NCBI RefSeq assembly: GCF_013100865.1
Contig: NC_048301.1
Location: 7,506,119 to 7,570,118 of the forward strand
Direction: 5' to 3'
DNA from: Trachemys scripta elegans
Lineage: Eukaryota > Chordata > Testudines > Emydidae
DNA length: 64,000 bases
This document shows, piece after piece, positions 24,126 to 35,799 of this stretch. The position numbers and the translations under genes are program-made. The stretch's first letter is position 1, and every line of letters starts with the position of its first letter. The notes under the pieces are model-generated. The model searched no databases, was not told the origin of the DNA, and was given only the letters and a program-made list of their open reading frames with translations.

Positions 24126-25682
24126 GTTTAAACAGTCTCTGCTTAAATACAGACGTCTTGAATTCTGCACATTTCGCCAGGCCTTTAGGGGCAAGACTAA
24201 CTGACCCATGAGACTCCAATGGGAAAAGTTCCGTGGACAAAGAACACAGAATTCTGCTCTATATCTTTTCCCTTAATCTTGAGCAGATTAACTAAATTAG
24301 GCACCATTGCTGGTAGTTATGTCAATTGCAGCTCTCCTCTGGTACCTTGTTACCTGTAGCACTCAGTAATGAGCTGTGCAATTTGAGCTGTGAGCTCAAT
24401 TTACTGAACAAACGCGATAAAAAGTGAAATACACCTGGCACTGGCTTACAGAAACTGCTTCACAGCTGTGTTCTCCTGCGTACGAGCTCTAACAGAAACA
24501 CGGGGTTTATTACTGTCTCACTTAACATACTGGGTTCCCACTTTATCATCCTATCACTGTCCAACAGGACACTCATCTATTTGATTATTATAAAACGAAT
24601 TGCCACTGGACAGTTTAATCACTTTGAGTGCCCCGGCATATGGGTCAGCCCCGAACATAAACACTTCAGCTCACTTTTACATCAATTTGTTCTTGGTCTT
24701 TTTTAATGATTTCATAGAATCTGGCTGTTTGGATTTAATCACCATCTAACCTAATGATTGGTAAATTAGAGAAAAGCCACACCCAGAACTTCCAGGGCAG
24801 AGGGCCAAATCCCTGAATTCAAACTCTTCCCTTCTGGCCCGGGTCCAACTCAGAACAACTCCGGAGGTGCACAGCTTTTGGTTTCAGTTTGGATAAGGCC
24901 AATCTCATTCATTTTACTGGAGCCAAAATTCCCATCTCCCCTCCCATGGGCCCCTCCAAAATAACACCACCTAGTGACTCTCCCACATCACAGAGATGTT
25001 CATGAGAGTTAACTCATTAGTGAGTGTCAAGGGCTTTGAAATCCCCAGAGAGGAAAACAAAATATTATTCGCTGCAGCACATAAACAGGTCAGATGAGTT
25101 TTTGGCAGACTCTGACATGCCGCACGGACAGAGTGCTTGGCTATCCATTGATCTGCACTTCTGCATGCATGGCAAGGGCTGAGATACTGGCATGAGGACA
25201 AATAGCAGCTGCAGCTCCGAGCACAAGTGGATAACACAACAGATCTTGTCGGGCATGTCAGGAGCAAAGCTTTAGGGACTCAGGCAAACCCATTATTCTT
25301 TATCGTTGCAACTGAGGTTGAACACCCAGAATTGCTCTGAGCAGGAGTAATAATCGCTTGAGACAGTCCAGATTGCTAAGTCATTTGTCAAATAAACTAT
25401 GTGATAAGATTTAAATTTTGTATAGTAAATGGCTTCTGAAGACGTGACCCCAGGGTTTGGAATCCACTTAGTGATTTGATTGGCCTTGATGCTTTTCTTC
25501 TGGATAATCTCCACCGTTATCTGAAAAATCCTACAACTTAATAACCAGCTGTGCCACAGGGGAGGCAAAGCTGACTCTAAACAACCTTTCTGCCTCCTAC
25601 TATCCTGGGTCAAATGAACCCCCGGCACAAGTTAGAGCAGCCTCGGGAGTGCTCTAATCTCTGTTAGCTTGGAGCAGTCTTT

Positions 25683-26463
25683 CATGATGACACCAAGCTG
25701 GGAGGGGTTGCAAGCACTTTGAAGGACAGGTTTAAAATTCAAAATGACCTTGACAAAATGGAGAACTGGTCTGAATTCAACAAGATGGAATTCAATAGAG
25801 TCAAGTGCAAAGTACTTCGCTTAGGAAGGAAAAATCAAATGCACAACTACAAAATGGGGAACAACTGGCTAGGGGGTAGTACTGCTGGAAAGGATCTGGG
25901 GGTGATAGTGGATCACAAGTTGAATATGAATCAACAATGTGATGCAGTTGCAAAAAGGCTAGTATCATTCTGAGGTGTATTAACAGGAGGGTTGTATACA
26001 AGACACGGGCGGGAACTGTCTCACTCTGCTGGGCACTGGTGAGGCCCCAGCTGCAGTACTGTGCCCAATTCTGGGCACCACCATTGAGGAAGAATGTGGA
26101 CAAACGGGAGAGAGTCCAGAGGAGAGCAACAAAAATGATAAAGGTTTAGAAAACCTGACCTGTGAGGAAAGGTTAAAAAAACAGGGCCCGTTTAGTCCTG
26201 AGAAAAGAAGACTGAGGGGGAACCTGAGAACAGTCTTCCAATATGCTGACCGTTATAAAGAGGATGGGGATCAATTGTTCTCCACGTCCCCCGAAGGTAG
26301 GACAAGAAGTCATGGGCTTAATCTGCAGCAAGGGAGATCTAGGTTAGATATTAGGAAAAGCTTTCTAACTGTCAGGGCTGTTAAGCTCTGGAACAGGCTT
26401 CCAATGGAGGTCATGGAGTCCCCATCACTGAAAACTTTTAAGAACAAGTTGGACAAACCCCTG
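25683..26463 (+). mobile_element. CR1 LINE, 5'-truncated, part before the nested LTR
   Basis: The translated plus strand shows the end of the CR1 reverse-transcriptase ORF with frame breaks: phrases such as LDKMENWSEFNKMEFN, KCKVLRLGRKN and GKDLGVIVDHKLN, then QLQYCAQFWAPPL-like and LDIRKSFLTVRAVKLWN. The match stops abruptly at 26463 and resumes at 27455, on the two sides of an inserted LTR. It is defective. Confidence 0.85.
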
Positions 26464-27454
26464 TGTGTGAGTTGGTGTGGCTCCCCGCCGCCCCGGAAGG
26501 GGAAGAGCCCATCCGGAGGCCGGAGTGGGCGGAGCTAGGGAGTTCTGAGTCCGCCCCTCAGAGGGTCAAGCGGCGACCCAGAAGTATAAAACCGGGCCCT
26601 CAGAACTCAGTCTGGCCCCAGCATCCGGAGAGACCAGATGTCTCCAGCCTAGCTCGGGGCTGGGAAACCTCCGCGGACTGGGGTGACCGCCAGGAGCCGC
26701 CGGGCCTGCCCTGCGCCCGCTACCCCGAAGAGCCGCCGGGCCTGCCCTGTGCCTCCTATCCAGAGGAGCTCCCAGACTTGCCAAACGATCCCTGGCCGGA
26801 CGAACCCATGGTCCAGGATCCCCCCGAGGCCAATGCCGGCAACCAGGTAGGCCCAGAGGGGGAGTCTGGAAGTAGCCCGGGGGCAGCCGACCCCGGTCTG
26901 GCTGCAGCACTGCCAGAGCCGATGTCAGTGTGTTGCGGCCAGGATCCCCACTGACTAAGCAGCGGGTCTTCTGCTGCTGCTAGGGCCCTGGGCTGGGACG
27001 CAGTGGAGTGGGAGGACCTGCGTCTCCCCCTCTCCCAGGCCTGTTGAGGATCAGGCCTATTACCGTGGCTCAGCCCGGCCTGAGGGCCTGAGCTCTGCCT
27101 CAGCGGTTGTTGCCCCGCCCTGACCCAGGGCCTGGGTTTAAATACTTTGTTTACTGTGGCTCAGCCCTGCCTCAGGGCCTGGGCTCTGCCTCAGCGTTTG
27201 TTGTCCCGCCCGGCCCTAGGACCTGGGCTAAATACTTTGTTTACTGTTGCTCAACCCTGACTAAGGATCTGAGTCCTGACCTAACGCTGGTGCCCGCCCT
27301 GAGCCGGGGTCGGGCTTCCTGTATCTTTCAGGACTGCAAGGGCTGCCGGGCAAGACCTGACAGCCAGACAAAGCACTCAAGCCCCAGCAGGTAGTGAGTC
27401 GGTGTGGCTCCCCGCCGCCCCGGAGCGGGTCGAGCCCCAGCGAATTCCTGTACA
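26464..27454 (+). mobile_element. Solo LTR nested in a CR1, with internal tandem repeats
   Basis: The 991-bp insert starts TGTGTGAGTTGG and ends TTCCTGTACA, TG...CA termini, with an exact 5-bp duplication CCCTG outside (26459-26463 and 27455-27459). The CR1 reading resumes across it, which fixes both ends. Promoter-like marks are GTGGGCGGAGC and a TATAAAA at 26585-26591. Two or three copies of a 90-bp unit begin at 27062, 27153 and 27243. A phrase shared by both ends, GGTGTGGCTCCCCGCCGCCC, occurs at about 26474 and 27402. No gag or pol is present. The 163- and 114-codon frames in it are GC-driven. Confidence 0.85.
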
Positions 27455-27560
27455 CCCTGTCAGGGATGATCTAGGTCTACTTGGTCCTTCCACAGTGCAG
27501 GGGGCTGGACTTGATGACTTCTCGAGGACCCTTCCAGCCCTACGTTTCTATGATCCATTC
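27455..27560 (+). mobile_element. CR1 LINE 3' end, part after the nested LTR
   Basis: The sequence CCCTGTCAGGGATGATCTAG to ACTTGATGACTTCTCGAGGA and the terminal TTTCTATGATTC is the CR1 3' end, continuing 25683-26463 after removal of the LTR. Confidence 0.85.
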
Positions 27561-28520
27561 TGTTAGCCCTAGATCACCAGACTACATCTTGCTGTGGCCG
27601 TGCCCTCTCCTATCCTCTCCTATCTACGTGGAGGGAGAGGTGGGTGGGTGGCCAGAGCCGGGTATGCTGGCTTTAAGCTACTCAGGATTCCGCTACAACA
27701 GCGGACTTGTGTGCTGCCCCTTCAGAGCAGTTTTACGTTACCTGTTCTGTTACTGAGCAGCGCAAAGCGGACTCGCCGGGCCAAGTCATATACAGTAACA
27801 CTAGGGGCTCCATCCTGCGTAGCTAGAGGTGGAGCATAACAACATAAGCACAAAGTGAAGGGAGACGAGCAGGACAGGTCGCTCAGGGAAACCAGATCCT
27901 CCAGTAATGAATGCTACAGCACAGCTCCCAGTTACACCTGCCTGACGAGAGGAGAAAGGCGTAAGTGGGGGACATGTAGCTAAGCACCCCCTTAGCACAA
28001 CTGGGATCATGGCTAGTGATCATCCAGTCTTCATCCTTCCTTGCCTTGTGCAATGGTGAGCAAGGCACAGCCACCTGAGGGATGTACTATCGTCCGTGCC
28101 TGGCGAGTATCATTGCGGGTGGCTTCACCCACGCTGGAGCAGTGCAGCCCCTTGCAAGGACATGCAAGCTCCAGCCCTATCGGATGAGATGAGCTGGGTT
28201 TAAAGCATTAGGTGGCTATGTGGCCGTGTTCTGAGTCTGGGACCCGGCATGGTGCATGGCTCCTGGGATCATGGGCGCATTACGCAGGCGGCCCTCTCAG
28301 CACTGGGAGAAAGGAGGTAGAGAACTTGGCGTGGCTGATTCTGGAGTGTAGGGACTTGAAGGCAGCCATGCCCAGTCCTGCTTGACTCTAAGGAACAGGA
28401 GGCTTCGACAGTGAGGCAGCTAAAGTGAAAAACTCGGTGGTCTTGAGGCTTTGACAGTCCTCTAGAGAGAACTCTGAATAGCTGAGTTTAATTGTCCTCC
28501 AGTCACATTGTGAATACATT

Positions 28521-29828
28521 TATTCCGGAGGGCATTCTGCGCCAAAACATTGACAATTCTGCACACAATATTTGAAAATTCTGCAAGTTTTATTTGTTAA
28601 TAAATAAATGCAGAGGCTCCAGCATGGCAATGGGGAGCACAGGCCACTGGCTGCATTGAGGTGGGAGATCACCCTGCAGTCTGCCCATCCCCAGGACACA
28701 GACTCAGCGGTGAGGCTGCACCCGACCCTGACACAGCAGGGCCTGGGCCTGCCCCAGAAATACCCTGGGGCCCTGCCCCTCTGCACCATGTGCACCAGGT
28801 GTGGGGCAGGCAGGATCCAAGTGTGAAGGGGCTCAGTGTGGGGGTGTTCGGTGAGAGGATTCTGTGTGGGACAATCTGGGTGCAGGCAGCTCAGTAGGAG
28901 GGTCTAGGTGTGGGGGGATCTGGCTGCACAGAAGCTCGTGGGGGGTGGGGTTCTAGGTTCAGGGGCAATGGGACTCTGCAGGGGCTTTCAGGTGAAGGTT
29001 GTTGGGGCTCAGCGGAGGGGGTCTGGGTATGGGGGTTTCAGTGGGGGGATCTGGGTGCGGGGGAAGTGGGACTTGGCGGGGTGGGGGGTGGGGGCCTGGG
29101 TGCAGCTAGTTGGAGGTCAGTGGTGTGGGGGTCTGGATGTGGGGGCTCAGGGTGGTACAGAGGGTGGTGCATCAGGGTGGGGGTTTGAGTGCAGGGAACT
29201 CATTGGGGGGTGGTCTGGGTGCAGGGATGGGGGTCCGGGTGCAATGGGGCTCCAGTTGCAGGGGTTGAGGTTCAGTGGGGTAGGGTTCAGGTATGGAGGG
29301 CTAGGGGGGTTCTGGATGTACCGGCTGAGGCTTGGCGGGAGTGTTTGGGTATCGGAGGTCCAGATGCATGGGGGTTGGGTGGATGGGTGAGCATCTCCCC
29401 ATACAGTGACCCTTCCCTCCCCACAGCTGAGGAGCAATGGGGGCAGGAAGCAAGGGAGGATGCTGAGCTTCTTGCAGCTGGGGGAGGTTTCTTGGGATGG
29501 GTCTGACACAGCCCCAGCCACTCCTTGCAGGGGAAGAGGAAGTCCCATCCTGTCCTGCCTCCAGCCCAGCCAGAACTAGCAGCTGATCCCAGCTCAGGGT
29601 AGGAGCCACTGGCTGGGATGTCCCCAGCCTGGCGGTGATTTACCTCTCTGCTAGCTGCTCCAAGTGCCTGAAACAATGTACCTGCACTGGTAGGGAGTGG
29701 TGCGTTACTGCTCTTGCAGCTTCCCTTTGCTTCCCTGTCAGAAAGGTATTTTTCTGCGGGGAAGCAAAGAAATCTGTGGGGGACATGAATTCTGCACACA
29801 CGCAGTGGCACAGAATTCCTCCAGAAGT
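28521..29828. mobile_element. hAT-like non-autonomous element (1.3 kb) with a minisatellite core
   Basis: Left end TATTCCGGAGGGCATTCTGCG and right end CAGAATTCCTCCAGAAGT form imperfect inverted repeats. The flanks AATACATT (28513-28520) and AATACATC (29829-29836) are an 8-bp duplication with one change, though the register is uncertain by one base. The inner 28840-29380 is a run of variable units based on TGTGGGGGTCTGGGTGCAGG. The 160-, 182- and 133-codon frames inside it are low-complexity and not genes. Confidence 0.7.
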
Positions 29829-30644
29829 AATACATCTGTGGGATTCTGAAACAAAAGGTGATTTCCTTTTCCTTCCTGGCCCCAGCTAGAAAGCTTTATT
29901 CCCTGCTTGGCCAGGCGGCTGTGCTGAGACAATGCACTTGTCTCCTGCAAACTCAGTCCTCTGCACCTTTCTCTCATTAAACTCCATACATCCCCTCTGT
30001 CAACTACCCGGCTTCTGCTCTGGATCTCGCCTGGCTGCGTCATGCGCAGCTGGAGTTCAGGGAACACGGTGGGCTGCTCTCTCCACGGTGAGCTGCTCTG
30101 AATGGTGATGAATATGCTAGAGAATAATTATGAGCATGTCAGATCAGCGAAAAATCACATTTTAATTGTATAATTACAACAATTTAAAAGTCCCCAGGCC
30201 TTAAACGCCTCTGATTGCCAGGAGTATAGCAAACCGCAATCCTCCATGGGAATTAGCAGCCTTTGCAAGAGATGTTTGGCAGCCTACTTTAAGCTATTAA
30301 AAAAGTGCTTTAAAATGAGTTCTTTCCATTTCCAAAGCGTGCTGATCATCAAGGCAAATATTATCTAAGAATAAAAATATGCTCTAACGTGCAGCCTCAG
30401 CTCAGCTGACCTTTCAGATACCATTATTTGAAGGTAGCAGGAAGGAAGGATGAAGAGTTTGGAGCAGGTCTCAGTCACTCATTATAAGGCCGAGGCATAA
30501 GGATCACCTGATGCTGCAGCCATTACATGAGTAGGAGCTGCAGCCTTCAGTGAACTTCCACTCTCCTATCTGCCCCCAGTAAACAAACTGCACACGCACC
30601 TGGGGCCAAATTCTCCGCTCGACAACAATGGGAAATAAAGGGAG

Positions 30645-30895
30645 TCAGAATCAGAGGGTAGCCGTGTTAGTCTGTATCCACAAAAAAAGCAAGGAGTCCC
30701 GTAAAAAGCAACAGGGGGTCCTGTGGCACCTTTGAGACTAACAGAAGTATTGGGAGCATAAGCTTTCGTGGGTAAGAACCTCACTTCTTCAGATGCAAGT
30801 AATAAAGGAGTCCCGTGGCACCTTAAAGACTAACAGAGTTATTTGGGCATAAGTTTTCATGGGTAAAAAACCCACTTCTTCAGATGCAAGGGGGT
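30645..30895. repeat. Interspersed repeat with a two-fold tandem of about 88 bp
   Basis: Starts with AGGGTAGCCGTGTTAGTCTGTA and then carries two related units, GTCCTGTGGCACCTTTGAGAC...CTTCAGATGCAAG (about 30717-30799) and GTCCCGTGGCACCTTAAAGAC...CTTCAGATGCAAG (about 30810-30890). This repeat is common in reptile genomes; I cannot place it in a transposon class. Confidence 0.7.
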
Positions 30896-31202
30896 CAGAC
30901 TGATCAGCATAACCAGGGGTGGGATTTTGTGAGTATTTGCAGTGCAAGTGCATTTGGAAGTGGATTTGAAAACAAGGGAAAAGTCCACCTGGAGTTTGGA
31001 AATTTTTTCGAATAGATAAAAAAGGTAGGAATACAAATTTATTAAAAAAAAATTGGAAGCCAATCTTTAGGTTCAGCCACCTCTGTGCTCCCCTGATCCC
31101 ACGACTGGCTATTGGTCACCTAGCCCCCTGTGTAACTTAAATTGTTCAGCCACAGAAGGGATCCTTCCAAGGGAAGGAGAGAATTAGATACAATGTCTGA
31201 AA

Positions 31203-31236
31203 TGAAAAGTGGAGAGAGAGAGAGAGAGAGAGAGTT
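31203..31236. repeat. (GA)n microsatellite
   Basis: GAGAGAGAGAGAGAGAGAG run following AAGTG; simple repeat with no other sign. Confidence 0.9.
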
Positions 31237-31557
31237 TCTCCAAGAGGGAACCTGATGGATGCAGTTATGGCTAGAGACTCCAACAACTTAACCGTCTAAC
31301 AATGAAAGTTACCAGGGGAAGCCATTTCCCTGCAGAGTCCTGCTATCACCACTGTATTTTTGCAGGAGTGACTCTCATGTAGAATTGGTAGGCCCTGTGT
31401 AATAATCTATCCCCAGCCACTGCTACAGAGCAACTGTATGGTGTCTTCCATCATGGCAAGCACTCTTTGGGTGATAGTTTCAACAATCTCTGAACTGGTG
31501 TCTACAGTCGATTGTTGTGAGACCATTTCCCCCTGCCAGGTTAGCAGCTGTGTTGTC

Positions 31558-31645
31558 AATCCACAGATTCACAGACTTTTAAGGCCAGAAAGGACCATTC
31601 TGGCTATCTGGTCTGATCTCCTGGGTCACACAGGCCACAGACTAT
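31558..31645 (-). mobile_element. CR1 3' end fragment (antisense)
   Basis: ACAGATTCACAGACTTTTAAGG, AAAGGACCATTCTGG and TCTGATCTCCTGGG match the CR1 3' end read on the minus strand; the rest of the element is missing. Confidence 0.65.
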
Positions 31646-31770
31646 CAGCCAGCGATTCCCGCATCAAGTCCATCACAATAAGAATATTCATTGGAATAAA
31701 AACTGGACTGAAGCTGTTGACAAAAAGTGAAAGATTCAGTTCAAATCCGGGGGAAGCTTATACTGTATAG

Positions 31771-32081
31771 CAGGGGTCGGCAACCTTTCAGAAGTGATGT
31801 GCTGAGTCTTCATTTATTCACTCTAATTTAAGGTTTCGCGTGCCAGTAATACATTTTAACGTTTTTAGAAGGTCTCTTTCTATAAGTCTATAATATGTAA
31901 CTAAACTATTGTTGTATGTAAAGTAAATAAGGTTTTTAAAATGTTTAAGAAGCTTCACTTAAAATTAAGTTAAAATGCAGAGCGCCCTGGACCGGTGGCC
32001 AGGACCCGGGCAGTGTGAGTGCCACTGAAAATCAGCTTGTGTGCCACCTTTGACATGCGTGCCCTAGGTTGCCTACCCCTG
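31771..32081 (-). mobile_element. hAT-type MITE (311 bp), copy 2
   Basis: Starts CAGGGGTCGGCAACCTTTC and ends GGTTGCCTACCCCTG, flanked by CTGTATAG (31763-31770) and CTATATAG (32082-32089), an 8-bp duplication with one change. It is the same family as 23816-24125 in reverse orientation. It ends about 300 bases from the FN3 exon at 32386. Confidence 0.9.
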
Positions 32082-32385
32082 CTATATAGAAATAAACAAC
32101 AAATGAACTCTTCTAAAAACAAGACAAAACCGGCCTGATTGCCCACTGTCTCGCGCCTAGTGGAATCGTTTACATCTGTGTAACCTGAGTGAAAACAGTG
32201 CACGAGGCTGAAGAGTTCTATGATTCTATAAGGCAGTGGCAGGCTCTCCGGCCCGGTGTATCTCCGCAGAACGGAAGCCTGCTTCCTGTTTATCGGCAAT
32301 GCTCCTGGTGTGGCTCACTCATCACTGGCATTGTCTTCCACCTAAGGCATGTTTCATCAATGGAACAGGTGCTCTCAATACCTAC

Positions 32386-32543
32386 CCTGAACTGACCACC
32401 GTTCCCATCATCCAGCTCTAGAATATATCCTTCCACCTGCACGGTTGACAAAGGGGGCTGTTTCCAGGACAACGTAGCGCTGTTGTTGTGGGTGCAACAT
32501 TCTTCTAGCTGTAGGATCGGGGGTGCCGGCACTGGAGAGGAAG
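32386..32543 (-). CDS. TRIM9: TRIM9 coding exon: fibronectin type III domain, first half
   Basis: This 158-bp exon gives two bases that complete an alanine codon, then 52 codons: SSPVPAPPILQLEECC, a middle part with NNSATLSWKQPP, and YILELDDGNGGQFR. The acceptor is TTTGTTTAG above 32543 and the donor AGG|GTAGGT below 32386, leaving phase 0. The pattern PPILQLEE..NSATLSWKQPP...GYILELDD is the A, B and C strands of a fibronectin type III fold, with the conserved tryptophan in LSW and the tyrosine in GYILELDD. In TRIM9 this domain links the COS box to the SPRY domain and has been tied to partner binding such as DCC in netrin signalling. The exon is intact. Confidence 0.94.
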
Positions 32544-33482
32544 CTAAACAAAAATTAGTGTAACCCTGGCTTCTACGACTACAGTGGACATCAGGCATAG
32601 CAAGTGCATTCAAATTGCTGTGAGGCACGTAAACGCATGCACATTTTCTCCGATATATGGAGGCCATGTTTATAATTTTGTTACCCAGCCTGCATTTCAT
32701 GCTGGATTAACAGTAAAATCTCATGGGACTGCGGCATGGAGGAACAAGAAGGGACTGTTTTCTCAACCTACTTACCATCAGAAGCTTTGCAGAATTTGGG
32801 TTTTCATCGGTTTGTCAACGTGAAATTTTACTGGGGCTACTTCATTTTCTCTTACATTTTCTTTCTAATAAATTTTGGATGAGCGTGAAATCATAGCACC
32901 AATCCCCCACCTATGAGAGTAAGGCTCCCATGCCTAATCCACTCATCACAACGCCATAACCAAAGACCAGGAAGGTCATAGGAGCACCTCCCCGATGTAC
33001 TCTGAGAGTCTGGCTGCAGAGGGACAGGCATTATCATTCCCGGATGAGAACACTGCCACTGGTTGCAGCATCAGTGGAAAGAGTGGGTCTAATTCATCTC
33101 TCTGTTACCCCAGGTTTCCACCATGCAAGTTCATTGCAATCAAAAGAGTTACAGCAGTATCGATAGAATAGCGGAGTGGTGAGTTGGGTTCACGGCCTTT
33201 GCGATGACTTGTGGCTGGAAGTGCACCTGATCTTCCTCACGGTGGGTCATGAAGGAGCAGTAATTCGGAGGGGGGGAGGGTGTCACTATGATGGGTGCGG
33301 TGAGCCACATATAACAAGAGATAAATATGTTTTCAATTGTGCTAATTTAGTGCGAGTAAATGTTCTGGGTGGACATCGCTGTCGACCAACGTTGGCCAAC
33401 GATCCTCACCACAAAGTCTTGCCACTGTACCTCAGCCAACCCACAGTTACCATTCTAGAGGGGAGCATAGTGTGGACTCCAT

Positions 33483-33756
33483 GGATACGTCTACACAGCA
33501 GCTAAACACTCACAGGTGGCCCAGGTCAGCCGACTCAAGCACACAGGGCTTTGGCTGTAAAATTGCCGTGTAGATGTTCGGGCTTGGGCTGTAGCACGAG
33601 CTCTAGGACCCTGCAAGGGGGAAGGTCCCAGAGCCTGGCCTCCAGCCTGAATCCAAACATCTACATTGCAGTTTTACAGCCCCGCAGCCTAAGTCAGCTG
33701 ACCCAGGCCAGCCGCGGCTGTGCGGCGGGTCTGTTATTCCAGTGTAGACGTACCCC
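33483..33756. mobile_element. Foldback MITE (about 274 bp), GTCTACAC family
   Basis: Ends are GGATACGTCTACAC and GTGTAGACGTACCCC, imperfect inverted repeats. The interior TTCGGGCTTGGGCTGTAGC and CTAAGTCAGCTGACCCAGGCC is shared with 44690-44895. I find no clean target duplication, so the transposon class is open. No coding content. Confidence 0.65.
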
Positions 33757-35799
33757 GGGGGCATTCATGGCTGGGCTTCTTTGCTGACTCACTCAAGCAA
33801 ATTGCCAGAGTCAGTTGTAGGGGTGGGTTTTGTCGGTGCCCATGTCCATTAGGAAGTGTACTGAAACCACAGCAACAAATTCATTTCACGGAGACCGCCA
33901 AACAGGGATCAGCCGGTAACTACTTTCCATCTCCAGTCTTTGTTGGGTTAGAACCGGCGATGGAGAGGAGAAAGGCTAAATAGCCCATAGCCAAACCTCC
34001 TTGTGTGCTCCTGCCCAAGACAAAAAGGCATTTCATGGTATGTTCTGCTCCAGCAGGAGCATTAGCTCATCTGCAATAAACAAGTAAAAGGAAGGAGGGT
34101 CTGTTCCTGCTCTACAAAAGATGTGGGGTGAGACCCCACAGGGAAAGGGGACCCTCTTCTCCTAACACATAGCTGACCCCACCGTGATACTTAACCTCGC
34201 TACTGAAACACTTACTACCACCTTTTCTCTACCATAGGGGAAACACCCCACACATTCCCTTAGTCCAAACTTCACATAGTCCAGCCCCGTTCCCTATCTA
34301 TATAGCACTTGCCAGCTTGCACGCCAGGAGAGCAATGATATGTATTACAAGCCAGTCTGCCAGGGGGAGAGGAGAAGGAATTACTTTTAACGATTCCACA
34401 CGTATAGCTCGGCTGCATCAAAACTTTTTGGGCAGAAGTCACAGCGGGTCACCTGCTGAATTAGTGCCAGATGGGAGTGATGTGTAGGCGTCACAGCACA
34501 GGCAGGTTTTAAGGAGGGACAACTGCTAAGTGTCTTATTCGGTATAAGTCAGTGGGTACGTCAGACACCTGAACTTGTGAACTGCGGCTATTCCAGCACT
34601 GGGAGTGGGGATTGCCTGCTCCGCTGAGGGCGAAGGGAGGCTTTGCGTTTGGGGCAATCCTGGTGCCAGGGGTTTTACTGATTCTTGGCAAATTTTGTCT
34701 AAACTGGGCCCACAGGGCCCGGGTGGCTGAAAGTCCCTCAATAGCAGAACGACTCTCGTTCTCCAACAGCCTGGTGGCAGACCAGATCTCCAGCTTCTGA
34801 CACACCAACAAATGCGCAGCTCTGTGTTTCCCCATCTCACAAGGTCCCCAAAGCCACAGGCTGGCAACTGTGCTGCAGCTGGCACCGTTTAAAGGCGCAT
34901 CCCAGCAAAGCAGCAACTTGGCGGCCTTTCTGGTGGGGTCTGTCTGCTTCACGGCTTCCTCAGATTGTCTCGCCTTCTCAGTCCTAAAAGAACGGAACAG
35001 GAAAGGCACAAAGGGGAGGTGCATGGGAGGCGGCAGGCGGTAGGGACGGTGTGCAAAGGAAAAGGTATGAACGCCGGAGGAGGAAACAGAACTAACAAGA
35101 AAGGGAAAAGAGAAGCCAGATGCTGGGATTCAAATACGCCGGAGGAATCCGCAGCTGCCCTGTTAATGGCCCCCTAGCACCACAAGAGCAGCACCAAGAG
35201 GCCAGATCACAAGCCAGGTACCATACCTGGGAGACATTAAGCCATGTGGCTAATGTCTGTGGCAGCCTCCCTGGGGTTATCACTATTTGTCTCGGATGGC
35301 TTCTCCGGTGCGCTTTGCGAACAGGCTTTTCTCCAGCAGCAGCGAGACGTCGTCCTTTCCCAGCAGTTTGTTCCCTATGGCTCCAATGCCTGGCATGTTC
35401 CCTTCCATTCCTCAATTCCGATCTGTTCCCCCTTTACCCAGTATCTCAGCGCAGGACCTTCTCCCACATCTGTGCCTTAGGGCAGGAGCTGCTCCCTGGG
35501 GTTAGCCTCAGGAGTTTTGTGTTCTGAAGAACTGAAATGGCGCTTCCTCTCCCTGGTGGGCAATGCGCCCCTGGTCCCACCGCCGCAGAGGGTGCAACTG
35601 CTCTGGTGGCAGGCTATGGGGAGGAGCATATACGCCAGCCGTTAAGGCGGCATCATCATCAGCAGATTGGAAACCAGCCTGTTTACGTCCGTATCCTATG
35701 TGCCCACAGGGGGTGGGGTCTTTCTACGTGGCAGGCTGAGCACTAGGTAATGTATTCCACCCCTCCAATAACTTGTCTATACAGGAGACTCCGCTGTAC

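Larger units (their letters stand above)
22856..32385 (-). other. TRIM9: TRIM9 intron within the FN3 domain (9.5 kb)
   Basis: Donor GTAGGT on the 32385 side, acceptor TAG at 22856-22858. It holds CR1 fragments (23316-23490, 25683-26463 with 27455-27560, 31558-31645), two copies of one hAT MITE (23816-24125 and 31771-32081), a solo LTR nested in the CR1 (26464-27454), a 1.3-kb hAT-like element (28521-29828), a tandem repeat of unknown class (30645-30895) and a GA microsatellite. I see nothing in 24140-25680 and 27560-28510. Confidence 0.8.

Noticed and set aside
26463..26954. 163-codon plus frame with proline-rich repeats
   Set aside because: It begins in CR1 and continues in the nested LTR; no relation to LTR-encoded proteins.
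28520..29835. Frames of 91-182 codons on both strands
   Set aside because: Low-complexity GC-rich core of a transposable element.
34509..35024. 171-codon minus frame in the COS-FN3 intron
   Set aside because: No recognisable domain, no splice or start context, and overlapping frames of similar length on the other strand.
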